From: an uncultured Clostridiaceae bacterium | GTDB lineage: Bacteria > Bacillota > Clostridia > TANB77 > CAG-465 | DNA: 44,755 nt | Direction: 5' to 3' | NCBI GenBank assembly: GCA_947381905.1 | Contig: CANCXL010000015.1 | Coordinates: forward strand, 1 to 44,755 | Shown: positions 16,684 through 23,783 of the stretch, in pieces | How the letters are laid out: each line of letters opens with the position of its first letter | Numbering within the stretch: position 1 is the stretch's first letter | Translations under genes and position numbers: made by a program | Notes under the pieces: generated by a model | Told to the model about the DNA's origin: nothing | Seen by the model: only the letters and a program-made list of their open reading frames with translations | Database searches by the model: none

Positions 16684-17540
16684 AAGTAGGATTATTGCTA
16701 GAAGGTGGTGCAATGCGTGGTATGTATACTTGTGGAGTACTTGACGTATTGCTAAAAAATAAGATAAAAGTAGATTTAATTATGGGAGTATCTGCAGGAG
16801 CACTATTTGGGGTAAATTATAAATCAAGACAAATTGGTAGAGGATTAAGATTTAATCTTAAATACATAAAGGACAAGCGTTATTTTGGACTTTATTCATA
16901 TATTACTACAGGAAATATATTAAATGCCGAGTTTTGCTTTAAGGACATTCCAGATACTTTAGATGATTTTAATTATGCATCATTTAAAAGAACAAAAGAA
17001 GAATTTTATGCAGTTGTTACAAATATAAAGACAGGTAGAGCTGAATATATAAAAATAGATGAGTTAAAAGGAGACAGCCTTGAGTATTTAAGAGCGTCAG
17101 GATCACTTCCACTTGTATCAAAGCCTGTTCTAATAAATGGTGAAGAGTATTTAGATGGTGGAATTGCTGATGGTATTCCAATAAATAAAATAAATAGCAT
17201 GGGAATAGATAAGTTAATTGTTGTGCTCACAAGACCAGAAGGATACAGAAAAAAGAAACAAAACATGACAATTTCTAAAAGAGCTTTTAGAAAATATCCA
17301 AACTTGATTAAAACTATTGAAAATAGATACAAGACATATAATAATTCTTTAGATGAAGTTGAATTTTTAGAAAGTCAAAAAGATTTGATTTTGATTAGAC
17401 CATCAAGGCTTGTAAATATAAAACGAGTAGAGAAAAATAAAGAAAAAATACAAGAAATGTATGATTTAGGAGTAGAGGACGCACAGAACAAATTAAAAGA
17501 AATAAAAAGCTATTTAAAGGAAAATAAAAACAATGACTAA
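16680..17540 (+). CDS. Patatin-like phospholipase
   Basis: A 286-residue patatin-fold lipid acyl hydrolase of the bacterial RssA/YjjU-like type. The oxyanion loop EGGAMRG is at 8-14, the nucleophile motif GVSAG has Ser38, and the dyad aspartate is Asp159 in LDGG. No membrane segment, so it probably acts on the inner membrane face or on free lipids. It starts at ATGA over the tetR stop, with GAGAGGG 8 nt upstream. Pairing of a TetR regulator with a patatin suggests control by a lipid or envelope signal (inference). The C-terminal ~80 residues are basic and helical. Confidence 0.88.
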   Translation: MKVGLLLEGGAMRGMYTCGVLDVLLKNKIKVDLIMGVSAGALFGVNYKSRQIGRGLRFNLKYIKDKRYFGLYSYITTGNILNAEFCFKDIPDTLDDFNYASFKRTKEEFYAVVTNIKTGRAEYIKIDELKGDSLEYLRASGSLPLVSKPVLINGEEYLDGGIADGIPINKINSMGIDKLIVVLTRPEGYRKKKQNMTISKRAFRKYPNLIKTIENRYKTYNNSLDEVEFLESQKDLILIRPSRLVNIKRVEKNKEKIQEMYDLGVEDAQNKLKEIKSYLKENKNND

Positions 17541-17628
17541 ATAAACTTTAAAAATATAAAAGAGTATGATAAAATATAAATACGTTTTAATAGTACGCCT
17601 AAAAATAATTTTAAAGGAGGTATTAGAG

Positions 17629-17835
17629 ATGAATATTTTGTTTTATTTAGCTTTTATATTAGCAGTAATGATATTGTCATATTTTATTGTTGACAAATAT
17701 TTAGACATAAAGAACATAAAAACAAAGAGAATAATTAGAAATATAGTTATTATATTAGTAATATTATTAATTATTGCTCTTGTAGTATCTTTAATTTACT
17801 TCTTTAAGCTTTTTGCAAACATAGGACCTATTTAA
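17629..17835 (+). CDS. Small membrane protein, 68 aa
   Basis: Two predicted membrane helices: residues ~2-20 and ~38-60, the second being nearly all Ile/Leu/Val. They are joined by a basic cytoplasmic loop (DIKNIKTKR). AAAGGAGGT lies 7 nt before the ATG at 17629, a strong site that fixes the start; the longer in-frame ORF from 17566 lacks one. It could be read through from the patatin gene (88 nt upstream). A terminator overlaps the stop codon. Function unknown. Confidence 0.65.
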   Translation: MNILFYLAFILAVMILSYFIVDKYLDIKNIKTKRIIRNIVIILVILLIIALVVSLIYFFKLFANIGPI

Positions 17836-17850
17836 AAATAGGTCCTTTAT
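17823..17850 (+). terminator. Terminator after the small membrane protein gene
   Basis: AGGACCTATTT and AAATAGGTCCT form an 11-bp stem with a 2-nt loop, then TTTAT. The left arm includes the end of the coding region. Confidence 0.8.
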
Positions 17851-17851
17851 A

Positions 17852-17881
17852 TTGCATAATGTATGTATATTAGTATAAAAT
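17852..17881 (+). promoter_or_regulatory. Promoter of ldh
   Basis: TTGCAT (17852-17857) with TATAAA at 16 nt, or TAAAAT at 18 nt, ending at 17881. Confidence 0.5.
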
Positions 17882-17899
17882 ATATAATGAGGTAGAATT

Positions 17900-18814
17900 A
17901 TGGGATATAAAATTGGAATAATAGGATGTGGAAACGTAGGACTTAGTTATGCATATTCTTTAGTTAATTTAGGATTAGATATTAATGAGATTGTATTAAT
18001 AGATTTAAATACAAATAAAGTTCTTGGTGAGGCTTTGGATTTAAGTCATAGTATTTCAAATGCTAGAGGATATGTTGAAAAAATATATTTTGGAGAATAT
18101 GACGATATAAAAGATGCAGACATATTGTGCATTACTGCGGGTATGCCTCAAAGCTCTAAAAAGGTGTCTAGAATGGAAGATATTAGTGGAGCTGCAGTAA
18201 TTATGCAAAATATAATGAAAAACGTAAATAAGACAGGTTTTGATGGAATTATACTTGTTGCAAGTAATCCACTAGATATAATGACATTAAAAATAGCCAA
18301 ATTATATAATTGTAATTATAATAAGGTTATTGGTAGTGGTACTTTACTTGAGACAGCAAGGCTTAAATATGAGATTTCTAAAAAATTAAATTTTCCAATA
18401 AGGAGTATTTCTGGATATGTACTTGGAGAACATGGTGATTCTCAATTTGTAGTATGGTCATCTGTAAAAATTAATGATAAATATGAAATAAATGACTATT
18501 TATCTCAAAGTGATATGTTAGAGATAGCAGACAATGTAAAAAAAGCAGGATTTTATGTTTCTTCTCTTAAAGGATACACAAATTTTGGAGTTGCTACTGC
18601 ATTAAGCAAAATTACAAAGAATATAATAAACGATCAAAAAGAGTTTATTCCAGTTTCGTCTTACGATAAAGAAAAAGATGTGTATATTAGTGCACTAACA
18701 AAAGTAGGATGTGAGGGTGTAGAAGAGAGAACTATAGATTTTTTAAATGAAAATGAAAAAGAATTATATGATATTTCTGCAAACATAATTAAAGAAGGAT
18801 ATGAGAGTTTATAA
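17900..18814 (+). CDS. ldh: L-lactate dehydrogenase-like NAD-dependent 2-hydroxyacid dehydrogenase
   Basis: A 304-residue member of the LDH/MDH superfamily. The NAD fold carries GCGNVG (9-14) and Asp35. Gln84 sits where LDH has its specificity residue Gln102, seven residues before Arg91 (LDH Arg109), favouring lactate over malate. Arg154 matches Arg171 and His178 in GEHGDS matches the catalytic His195. Two oddities: the mobile loop reads QSSKKVSR rather than QKPGETR, and the catalytic Asp168 equivalent is Glu151 (LLETAR). The reaction would be pyruvate plus NADH to L-lactate, in fermentation. GAGGT precedes the ATG. Monocistronic. Confidence 0.8.
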   Translation: MGYKIGIIGCGNVGLSYAYSLVNLGLDINEIVLIDLNTNKVLGEALDLSHSISNARGYVEKIYFGEYDDIKDADILCITAGMPQSSKKVSRMEDISGAAVIMQNIMKNVNKTGFDGIILVASNPLDIMTLKIAKLYNCNYNKVIGSGTLLETARLKYEISKKLNFPIRSISGYVLGEHGDSQFVVWSSVKINDKYEINDYLSQSDMLEIADNVKKAGFYVSSLKGYTNFGVATALSKITKNIINDQKEFIPVSSYDKEKDVYISALTKVGCEGVEERTIDFLNENEKELYDISANIIKEGYESL

Positions 18815-18833
18815 AAAAAGTACCTAAAATAGC

Positions 18834-18862
18834 TTGACTTTACATAAATAAAATGTTATAAT
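18834..18862 (+). promoter_or_regulatory. Strong promoter of the structured RNA
   Basis: TTGACT (18834-18839), 17-nt spacer, TATAAT (18857-18862) with an extended -10 (TG one base before). It shares TTGACTTTACATAA and TGTTATAAT with the promoter at 44021-44049. Confidence 0.85.
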
Positions 18863-18868
18863 GTAAAT

Positions 18869-19094
18869 GAAGTTAATTTTAGGTATAAAAAAAATAATTT
18901 TTTTAAGAATGATGAAGCGCGATAATTGTTTTTAAAAAATGGCTGCATAGCAGAAGCAGTTGAAAACACAAGAACGACCAAATCTTGTGAGTTGACTCGA
19001 AAGAGACAGCACCCTCTTAAGAGGAAACACAGAAAAGCTAAAATTGGCTCATTCTCCTGCCCTTTGTTACTACGTAATGAAGGGTTTTTCTTTT
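18869..19094 (+). ncRNA. Structured non-coding RNA (possibly raiA-motif type)
   Basis: An isolated transcription unit with no credible ORF. Arms 18871-18882 and 19038-19049 pair over 12 bp (two G-U), closing a ~180-nt body. Inside are TGTTTT/AAAACA (18927-18932 with 18963-18968), GGCTGC/GCAGTT (18941-18946 with 18956-18961), ACAAGA/TCTTGT (18968-18973 with 18983-18988), GTTGACTC-GAAA-GAGACAGC with a GNRA tetraloop (18991-19010), and CCTC-TTAA-GAGG (19013-19024). An 11-bp terminator hairpin (19060-19084) with TTTTT follows. The region is much more GC-rich than its flanks. Length, taxon and isolation make me think of the raiA-motif class. 6S RNA is an alternative. RNase P, tmRNA and SRP RNA do not fit. 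Family not verified. Confidence 0.7.
19060..19094 (+). terminator. Terminator of the structured RNA
   Basis: CCCTTTGTTAC and GTAATGAAGGG pair over 11 bp (two wobbles) with a TAC loop, then TTTTTCTTTT. Confidence 0.88.
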
Positions 19095-19114
19095 GCCTAA
19101 ATGTAGATAAAAAT

Positions 19115-19142
19115 AAAACACAGCAAATATTTGCTGTGTTTT
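19115..19142. terminator. Terminator of the 137-aa gene (palindromic, both strands)
   Basis: AAAACACAGCAAAT and its exact complement form a 28-nt perfect palindrome ending in TTTT on either strand, just past the minus-strand gene's stop. Confidence 0.8.
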
Positions 19143-19148
19143 ATCTAT

Positions 19149-19562
19149 TTATTTTTCCTCTACGATAAAATTAACATAAACCTCATGTGATTTTTCTGTG
19201 TTGTCGACTTTAAGTAGTGCTACAACTAGTTCTTTCATTTGAAAATCTTCATCTTCAAGTTCTAATGTTACATCATTTTGTGAATTTGCGTGTACCATTT
19301 CAAAACCAGTTTTTACGTCATTGTAAAATTTCTTTTCAATGCGTAAAAGAACGTCATTTGTAGAATCATTTTTGAGTTTAATACTTATTGTTTTACCAAT
19401 ATTTTTAAAATCAATATGTTTATCTGCAATTAATGCAATTCCATAGCCCTCATTGACACTTAAATCTCCCTTTAATGGGGTAGACAAGTCTCGATCTTCA
19501 CCAAAATTGTCATTTCCATAACCAAAGTAAAATGCCTTTTTAATAGTCTTTTTTTCATTCAT
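19149..19562 (-). CDS. Hypothetical protein, 137 aa
   Basis: Not recognised. A soluble, acidic, probably beta-sandwich protein: alternating strands such as KTISIKLKNDSTNDVLLRIEK and DVTLELEDEDFQMKELVVALL, with no signal peptide. The pattern resembles small protein-binding or appendage domains, but I would not name one. AAGGAG lies about 10 nt before the ATG, and a consensus promoter with a ~58-nt leader lies upstream. It is transcribed alone, convergent with the structured RNA and upstream of the next minus-strand gene's terminator. Confidence 0.7.
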   Translation of the reverse strand: MNEKKTIKKAFYFGYGNDNFGEDRDLSTPLKGDLSVNEGYGIALIADKHIDFKNIGKTISIKLKNDSTNDVLLRIEKKFYNDVKTGFEMVHANSQNDVTLELEDEDFQMKELVVALLKVDNTEKSHEVYVNFIVEEK

Positions 19563-19626
19563 AAAAAAATCTCTCCTTCTATTTGTTGCATTGGCAACTT
19601 ATTTAAATATTTTTGACTACATAATT

Positions 19627-19655
19627 ATTATAACATATTAGCATAAACTAATCAA
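19627..19655 (-). promoter_or_regulatory. Promoter of the 137-aa gene
   Basis: Minus strand: TTGATT (19650-19655), 17-nt spacer, TATAAT (19627-19632) with an extended TG. The leader contains a small GTTGC-CAAT-GCAAC hairpin. Confidence 0.75.
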
Positions 19656-19673
19656 CGATTATATTAAAATTTA

Positions 19674-19700
19674 CATAATAAAAGGAAGCACTTGCTTCCT
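19674..19700 (-). terminator. Terminator of the 259-aa gene
   Basis: AGGAAGCA and TGCTTCCT enclose a two-base loop, with TTTTATTAT after it on the minus strand. Confidence 0.8.
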
Positions 19701-19707
19701 ATAATTT

Positions 19708-20487
19708 TTATGCAAACAGTAAAGAATGAACTGCTAAGATTGAATAATTAGGTAGACATTCAACAACTTCTTCAGTAATTTTGTCTAAATTTTCGTCTAT
19801 ATCTCTTATAGCATAATATAAATCCTCAATTTCATCTTCACTAGTAAGTCTACGAATTTCATTTTCAAATTCTATTACGATTTTATATACAAGCTTTGTA
19901 ATAGGTAAGATTGTTTCGCTATTTACATTTGCTTCTATATGTTTCCTTATGTTAGTTATACAACCATGAAATCCTTTTTTATTATATAGCATTTCATATA
20001 ATGGAATTGATGAATATCCATTTTTAAATGTTTCTACAACAAGTTCATAGTGCTTTGAGTAAAAATCTCTAAAATTAGCTATTTGACTAGGTGATAGATA
20101 CTTATCTGCGATTTCTTCAGGATTTAGATTTATATATCTATTAGATAAGTCATTAATTAGCATAAACATACCAGTTCCCATAGATTCATATATATTGTTA
20201 AGCTCTTCATCACTAAGATGAGTTTTTAATGCTTCTAAAATCATAAAGTTTATTCCTACGCTAAAATCTAAAGGTTCAACAAGTTTGCTTTCAGCATCTT
20301 TTAATTGTTTAAAGATTTCTTGATATTTGGAATTCTCAAATATATGAGGATTTCCTTCTGATACTTGGTAAGTAACCTTACCACTTTTAGTTTTTAGTAA
20401 TAAATGATTTGATTTTTTTGCTATACCAATAATCTCAATAAATTGGCTAGCCTCCATTTTTGAAACTGAAGTTTCTTTTTTTAACAT
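19708..20487 (-). CDS. Hypothetical protein with a hairpin-rich leader, 259 aa
   Basis: Not recognised. A soluble, helical, acidic protein. A small N-terminal beta region (about 14-45, FIEIIGIAKKSNHLLLKTKSGKVTYQV) is followed by a long helical domain, without membrane or secretion signals. The start at 20487 is set by GAAGGAGG at 8 nt. A longer in-frame version from a GTG at 20547 would run through a leader with two competing hairpins and lacks a ribosome site, so I reject it. The ~77-nt leader looks regulatory and is listed separately. Monocistronic, divergent from the next gene. Confidence 0.72.
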   Translation of the reverse strand: MLKKETSVSKMEASQFIEIIGIAKKSNHLLLKTKSGKVTYQVSEGNPHIFENSKYQEIFKQLKDAESKLVEPLDFSVGINFMILEALKTHLSDEELNNIYESMGTGMFMLINDLSNRYINLNPEEIADKYLSPSQIANFRDFYSKHYELVVETFKNGYSSIPLYEMLYNKKGFHGCITNIRKHIEANVNSETILPITKLVYKIVIEFENEIRRLTSEDEIEDLYYAIRDIDENLDKITEEVVECLPNYSILAVHSLLFA

Positions 20488-20494
20488 ATCTTTT

Positions 20495-20545
20495 CCTCCT
20501 TCATATAAATCTTGGAGGCACCTGACCTCCAAAATTTTGGAAGTC
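20495..20545 (-). promoter_or_regulatory. Leader with mutually exclusive hairpins around the ribosome site
   Basis: In transcript order: A = GACTTCCAAAA (20545-20535), B = TTTTGGAGGTC (20534-20524), C = GCCTCCAAG (20519-20511), D = the ribosome site GAAGGAGG (20502-20495). A can pair with B (11 positions, one G-U). B can instead pair with C (TTGGAGG with CCTCCAA, 7 bp). C could pair with D over CCTCC/GGAGG. So A-B would free C to mask the ribosome site, and B-C would expose it. The pairings are seen; switching is inferred. Confidence 0.5.
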
Positions 20546-20570
20546 ACAATTAAATGTGCTTCGAGCCATA

Positions 20571-20599
20571 ATTATATCATTATTTACATAAAAAATCAA
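20571..20599 (-). promoter_or_regulatory. Promoter of the 259-aa gene
   Basis: Minus strand: TTGATT (20594-20599), 17-nt spacer, TATAAT (20571-20576). Confidence 0.75.
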
Positions 20600-20625
20600 G
20601 AGATTGTTTTATATTAATAAAAAGA

Positions 20626-20654
20626 TTGAATATTTTCTCAGTTGATGATAATAT
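20626..20654 (+). promoter_or_regulatory. Promoter of the 435-aa membrane-anchored gene
   Basis: TTGAAT (20626-20631), 17-nt spacer, TAATAT (20649-20654). Confidence 0.5.
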
Positions 20655-20682
20655 TATAGTATTAGAGGTAGGGAGGTAGACT

Positions 20683-21990
20683 ATGTCAGAAAATTCTGAT
20701 ACAAAGGAAATAGATATAGTAGAAAATAGTGTAAGAACTAAAAGAAGAATAAATAAAAATCTCATAATAATTCTTGGAGTAGTTACTGTATTTGTAGTTG
20801 CAGCTAGCGTAGTTATATTATCTAAAAAGGACGAAGAAAAACAAGAAGATCCAAAAGTAGAAGAAAGCGAGCTTCTAGTTGGTAGTAAAGATACATATGA
20901 GGGATTAAATTATGAGCAAATAAAAGAGACAATATCTAAAATAGGTTTTTTCTATAACTATTCTAAAAATCTTGAGGGCAGTAAAATTGATGTAAGCTAT
21001 ATAAAGGTAGATGGATTTAAAGATAGTGCACTTCAAGAGAAGGTAAACGAATCACTATATAATGCAGCAAAAGATTTAAATGATGATAGTTTAGCACAAA
21101 ATCCTAGAGTATTATATAATCATGTATATAATGTAACAGATGTATATATTTTTAATAACGTGTTATCTACTATGTATTGCAAAGAAGAATGTGATATTGA
21201 TGGAAATACTAAATTTGAATATAAGGCAGTAAATATAAATTTAAAGGAATATAAAGAGTTTGATTTAGAGGATGTATTTATAGTAAATACTAATATAGAA
21301 CAGATACTAAATTCAAATGAAATATCAAATACTAAAGATGTTATATTTAGCGTTTCTCCTAAAACACTTTATATAGCAGATGGCGAGAATATTAAAAAGA
21401 TAAGCTTATATGAAAATAGAGATAAAGTTGCAATATATAAAAGATTTAATGAGAATAAAAAGATGTTTTCTAAAACATATAATGCTTCACCATATTGCTA
21501 TACAACAAAAAAATTCTTTGAGACAGACGTATATGGTTTAGAAAAGGACAATATATTTATAGATACTTGCAATACTATTGTACAAAAAGATATCCCAGAT
21601 GGAGTAAGAGAATCTGCAAAAGAGTTATATAAAGAGGCTATAAACAAGGCAAGAAGTTTATCTTATTCAAATACATCAAAAAGATATTTAGTTCAAATAG
21701 TATTAGGAGCTAAAAAGGAAGAAAAAAATTATAATATAGAGGTAGAATATATTGTCTATGAACTAAAGAAAGATTTCTTTACAGATAAGATATCAGAGTT
21801 TGTGGTAGCAACTGAAAATAAAAGCAAAGACGAAATAGTTACACCAGACTACTTTAGTGATACGGTTTTAGATGGAGCAAGTAGTTTATTGTCAATGGAC
21901 TCTGAAACATTAAAAAAACAAGTGGATGAGCAGGGTGTTGAAATAAAAAACAATAAAAATACAAATAACATCATAAATGGAGTAAGTTAG
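20683..21990 (+). CDS. Membrane-anchored protein with DUF3298/RsiV-like extracellular region
   Basis: A 435-residue protein: cytoplasmic N-terminus (1-26, basic near the membrane), one membrane helix (about 27-46) and a large extracellular part. The pattern around residues ~150-210 (a beta-rich block ending in VNINLKEYKEFDLEDVF) resembles the DUF3298 region of RsiV and PdaC-type proteins ('...FDL.TGK...LEDLF'). That would suggest a surface sensor or polymer-binding role, but no sigma factor is adjacent and similarity is by eye only. GGGAGGT lies 6 nt before the ATG. Monocistronic between its own promoter and a strong terminator. Confidence 0.65.
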   Translation: MSENSDTKEIDIVENSVRTKRRINKNLIIILGVVTVFVVAASVVILSKKDEEKQEDPKVEESELLVGSKDTYEGLNYEQIKETISKIGFFYNYSKNLEGSKIDVSYIKVDGFKDSALQEKVNESLYNAAKDLNDDSLAQNPRVLYNHVYNVTDVYIFNNVLSTMYCKEECDIDGNTKFEYKAVNINLKEYKEFDLEDVFIVNTNIEQILNSNEISNTKDVIFSVSPKTLYIADGENIKKISLYENRDKVAIYKRFNENKKMFSKTYNASPYCYTTKKFFETDVYGLEKDNIFIDTCNTIVQKDIPDGVRESAKELYKEAINKARSLSYSNTSKRYLVQIVLGAKKEEKNYNIEVEYIVYELKKDFFTDKISEFVVATENKSKDEIVTPDYFSDTVLDGASSLLSMDSETLKKQVDEQGVEIKNNKNTNNIINGVS

Positions 21991-22025
21991 AAAAAATACG
22001 CTTTAATTTAAAGCGTATTTTTCTT
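21991..22025 (+). terminator. Terminator after the 435-aa gene
   Basis: AAATACGCTTTAA and TTAAAGCGTATTT form a stem followed by TTTCTTT. Confidence 0.85.
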
Positions 22026-22097
22026 TACAAATGTTTTTAAATAAGATATACTTTTAATAGAGATTTTTTAAAGTCTAATTTAGAAAGGAAGTTGGTT

Positions 22098-22352
22098 ATG
22101 AGAAGTATATGGGAGGCTTTATCTGATAGTACAAGACGAGATATACTTGTTTTACTAAAAAAAGATAGTCTTACAGCGGGGGAAATTTATAATCATTTTG
22201 ATATTACTAAGCCATCACTTAGTCATCATTTGTCTATATTAAAAGAGGCAAAATTAGTATCATCTATAAAACAAGGGCAAAACGTTATATATTCTCTTAA
22301 TTTAACTGCATTTAATGAACTTATAGAATTTATTAAAGGACTAAAAAATTAA
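22098..22352 (+). CDS. ArsR-family repressor (SdpR-like)
   Basis: An 84-residue winged-helix protein, little more than the DNA-binding domain: IWEALSDSTRRDILVLLKK, then the recognition helix region KPSLSHHLSILKEAKLV and the wing. No metal-binding cysteines are visible, so it is not a typical metal sensor. It is followed 16 nt later by an SdpI-like membrane protein, the arrangement of the Bacillus sdpR-sdpI autorepressor/immunity pair. There SdpI sequesters SdpR at the membrane when the toxin is present (known for Bacillus; inferred here). The ATG at 22098 is preceded by AAAGGAAG; a TTG six bases upstream is less likely. Confidence 0.85.
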   Translation: MRSIWEALSDSTRRDILVLLKKDSLTAGEIYNHFDITKPSLSHHLSILKEAKLVSSIKQGQNVIYSLNLTAFNELIEFIKGLKN

Positions 22353-22368
22353 TAAGGGAGGATAATAT

Positions 22369-23064
22369 ATGGATAAAAAGAAAAAGAATATTGCTTTAAT
22401 AGGGATATCAGTAATTAACTTAATAGTTGTTTTAGTAATGTATTCAAAGATAAAATCAATGATTCCAATTAATATTTTTGCAGATAATGCAATAAAGAAA
22501 ATGGCCTCAAAGCAGTTACTGCTTGTTTTACCATGCATCTCTATAATAATTAGTGTCTTTCAAGTTATGTATAGAATGAAGACAATAGATAAACCTGTTA
22601 CAATAGGAAAGATAATAGAGGATGGGTTATTTTCATTTTTTGATGGGCTAATAATGTTTTTAGGATGGATATTAGTATATATTGGATACGAGTATACTAA
22701 TACTACACTTGTAAATGTGAATATTCAACCTATATACATTATAATAGGAATAATTGGCTTAGGACTTGCTGGAATGTATAGTACATTCCCAATTAATAAA
22801 ATTGGATCAGCTATTGGTCTTACAACTAAAGAAACACTTGCAGATGCTAAAGTTTGGAGAATTGCAAACAGATTTAACGCATTAACTGGATTTATATCTG
22901 CTGTTATGATAGTAGTACTTGCAATATATTTTATGTTTTTTGGATTTAATTGGATATATTTAATTGTAGTAGTTATACTTAGCGTATTATTAATGTACTA
23001 TGTACCAAGATTATATGCAAAGAAAATTGCAAAAGACTTGTCTGAAAGAGTAGTAGAAAAATAG
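22369..23064 (+). CDS. SdpI-family membrane protein
   Basis: A 231-residue protein with about six membrane helices. The N-terminal MIPINIFADNAIKK fits the short DUF1648-like segment between helices 1 and 2. The SAIGLTTKETLADAKVWRIANRF block near residues 144-164 corresponds to SdpI's 'IGIRTP.TL.....W..THRF'. SdpI gives immunity to the SdpC toxin and also signals to SdpR. No toxin gene is present nearby, so protection against neighbours' peptides or a different signal is possible. GGGAGG lies before the ATG. A weak hairpin at ~23087-23117 may end the operon. Confidence 0.82.
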   Translation: MDKKKKNIALIGISVINLIVVLVMYSKIKSMIPINIFADNAIKKMASKQLLLVLPCISIIISVFQVMYRMKTIDKPVTIGKIIEDGLFSFFDGLIMFLGWILVYIGYEYTNTTLVNVNIQPIYIIIGIIGLGLAGMYSTFPINKIGSAIGLTTKETLADAKVWRIANRFNALTGFISAVMIVVLAIYFMFFGFNWIYLIVVVILSVLLMYYVPRLYAKKIAKDLSERVVEK

Positions 23065-23086
23065 TTATATAATTTAAAGATAAATA

Positions 23087-23117
23087 GGTGGGCATAAACT
23101 GTCTGCCTTCTTTTTTT
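23087..23117 (+). terminator. Probable terminator after the SdpI-like gene
   Basis: AGGTGGG pairs with TCTGCCT with three wobble pairs, followed by TCTTTTTTT. A weak stem but a good T-tract. Confidence 0.5.
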
Positions 23118-23128
23118 AATCTAATCTG

Positions 23129-23157
23129 TTGACATAAAAGATTAAAAGTGGTATAAT
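23129..23157 (+). promoter_or_regulatory. Promoter of the 142-aa gene
   Basis: TTGACA (23129-23134), 17-nt spacer, TATAAT (23152-23157), perfect consensus. Confidence 0.85.
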
Positions 23158-23216
23158 TAAATTGCATTTTGTATATTATGCTTTGAAAAAAATTTTTAAG
23201 AAGGAGCGTGGTTAAG

Positions 23217-23645
23217 ATGGATTACGACGAAATCAAAGAAGGGGCAATTGTGTATTTGCGTCATGGTTTTTTTCCAGATAGCGATACAATTGACTACAGG
23301 TTAAATGGTAGACCGTATCTTGTATACTCAATTGAAGGAGATGACGTTTTACTATTAAAGCTATCAACAAGTAACTATTTTGGTGAACCATTTTATTATT
23401 TGTTAGATAGGGTTGACGGACGTGGAAACGAGATGACAAGCTATTTAGACTTAAGATATTTACTTGTAATTAGTAAAGAAAGACTAATTTCAGAGATGAA
23501 TATGGTTCTAGATAGTAAGTTTAAAAAAAGATTTCCTAAAAAATTGCAAAAAATATCAGAAGAGACTTTAGAAAAGATTGTAGCTTTAAGAAAGAAAATG
23601 GAAATAGTAAACGAATTTAACGAACTATATCCGCTATATAAATAG
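23217..23645 (+). CDS. Hypothetical protein, 142 aa
   Basis: Not firmly recognised. The first ~85 residues look like a small beta-barrel (IKEGAIVYLRHGF..., RPYLVYSIEGDDVLLLKLST), with an opening reminiscent of PemK/MazF-fold proteins ('G.IV......G...RP..V'). The rest is helical and basic (FKKRFPKKLQKISEE). No antitoxin gene is beside it, so a toxin role is only a guess. The ATG at 23217 has AAGGAGCG upstream; an in-frame GTG at 23208 sits inside the spacer and is rejected. Strong own promoter and terminator: monocistronic. Confidence 0.7.
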   Translation: MDYDEIKEGAIVYLRHGFFPDSDTIDYRLNGRPYLVYSIEGDDVLLLKLSTSNYFGEPFYYLLDRVDGRGNEMTSYLDLRYLLVISKERLISEMNMVLDSKFKKRFPKKLQKISEETLEKIVALRKKMEIVNEFNELYPLYK

Positions 23646-23673
23646 ATATCCCATATTGGGGTATCTTTTTTTG
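23644..23673 (+). terminator. Terminator after the 142-aa gene
   Basis: AGATATCCC and GGGGTATCT pair over 9 bp (one wobble) around ATATT, then TTTTTTT. The next promoter begins immediately. Confidence 0.85.
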
Positions 23674-23699
23674 ACATAATTTTCAAATTATGGTATAAT
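23671..23699 (+). promoter_or_regulatory. Promoter of the GDPD gene
   Basis: TTGACA (23671-23676), 17-nt spacer, TATAAT (23694-23699). The leader holds a 22-nt perfect A/T palindrome at 23724-23745. Confidence 0.85.
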
Positions 23700-23783
23700 T
23701 CTAATCGCATTTATATAAAGAGAATATTTTTAAATTTAAAAATATGGTTACTAATGTAAAATTTTATAGTTAGGAGGGATAAA

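Noticed and set aside
18869..19094. RNase P RNA, tmRNA or SRP RNA at this position
   Set aside because: None of the conserved cores (P4 of RNase P, tmRNA tag and ends, SRP GGAAGCAGC apical loop) is present.
18926..19168. 80-aa ORF across the structured RNA
   Set aside because: It has no ribosome site, runs through the terminator and disagrees with the strong RNA folding; a chance frame.
20488..20547. N-terminal extension of the 259-aa protein from a GTG
   Set aside because: It lacks a ribosome site and would be encoded by the hairpin-rich leader; the ATG at 20487 has a perfect site.
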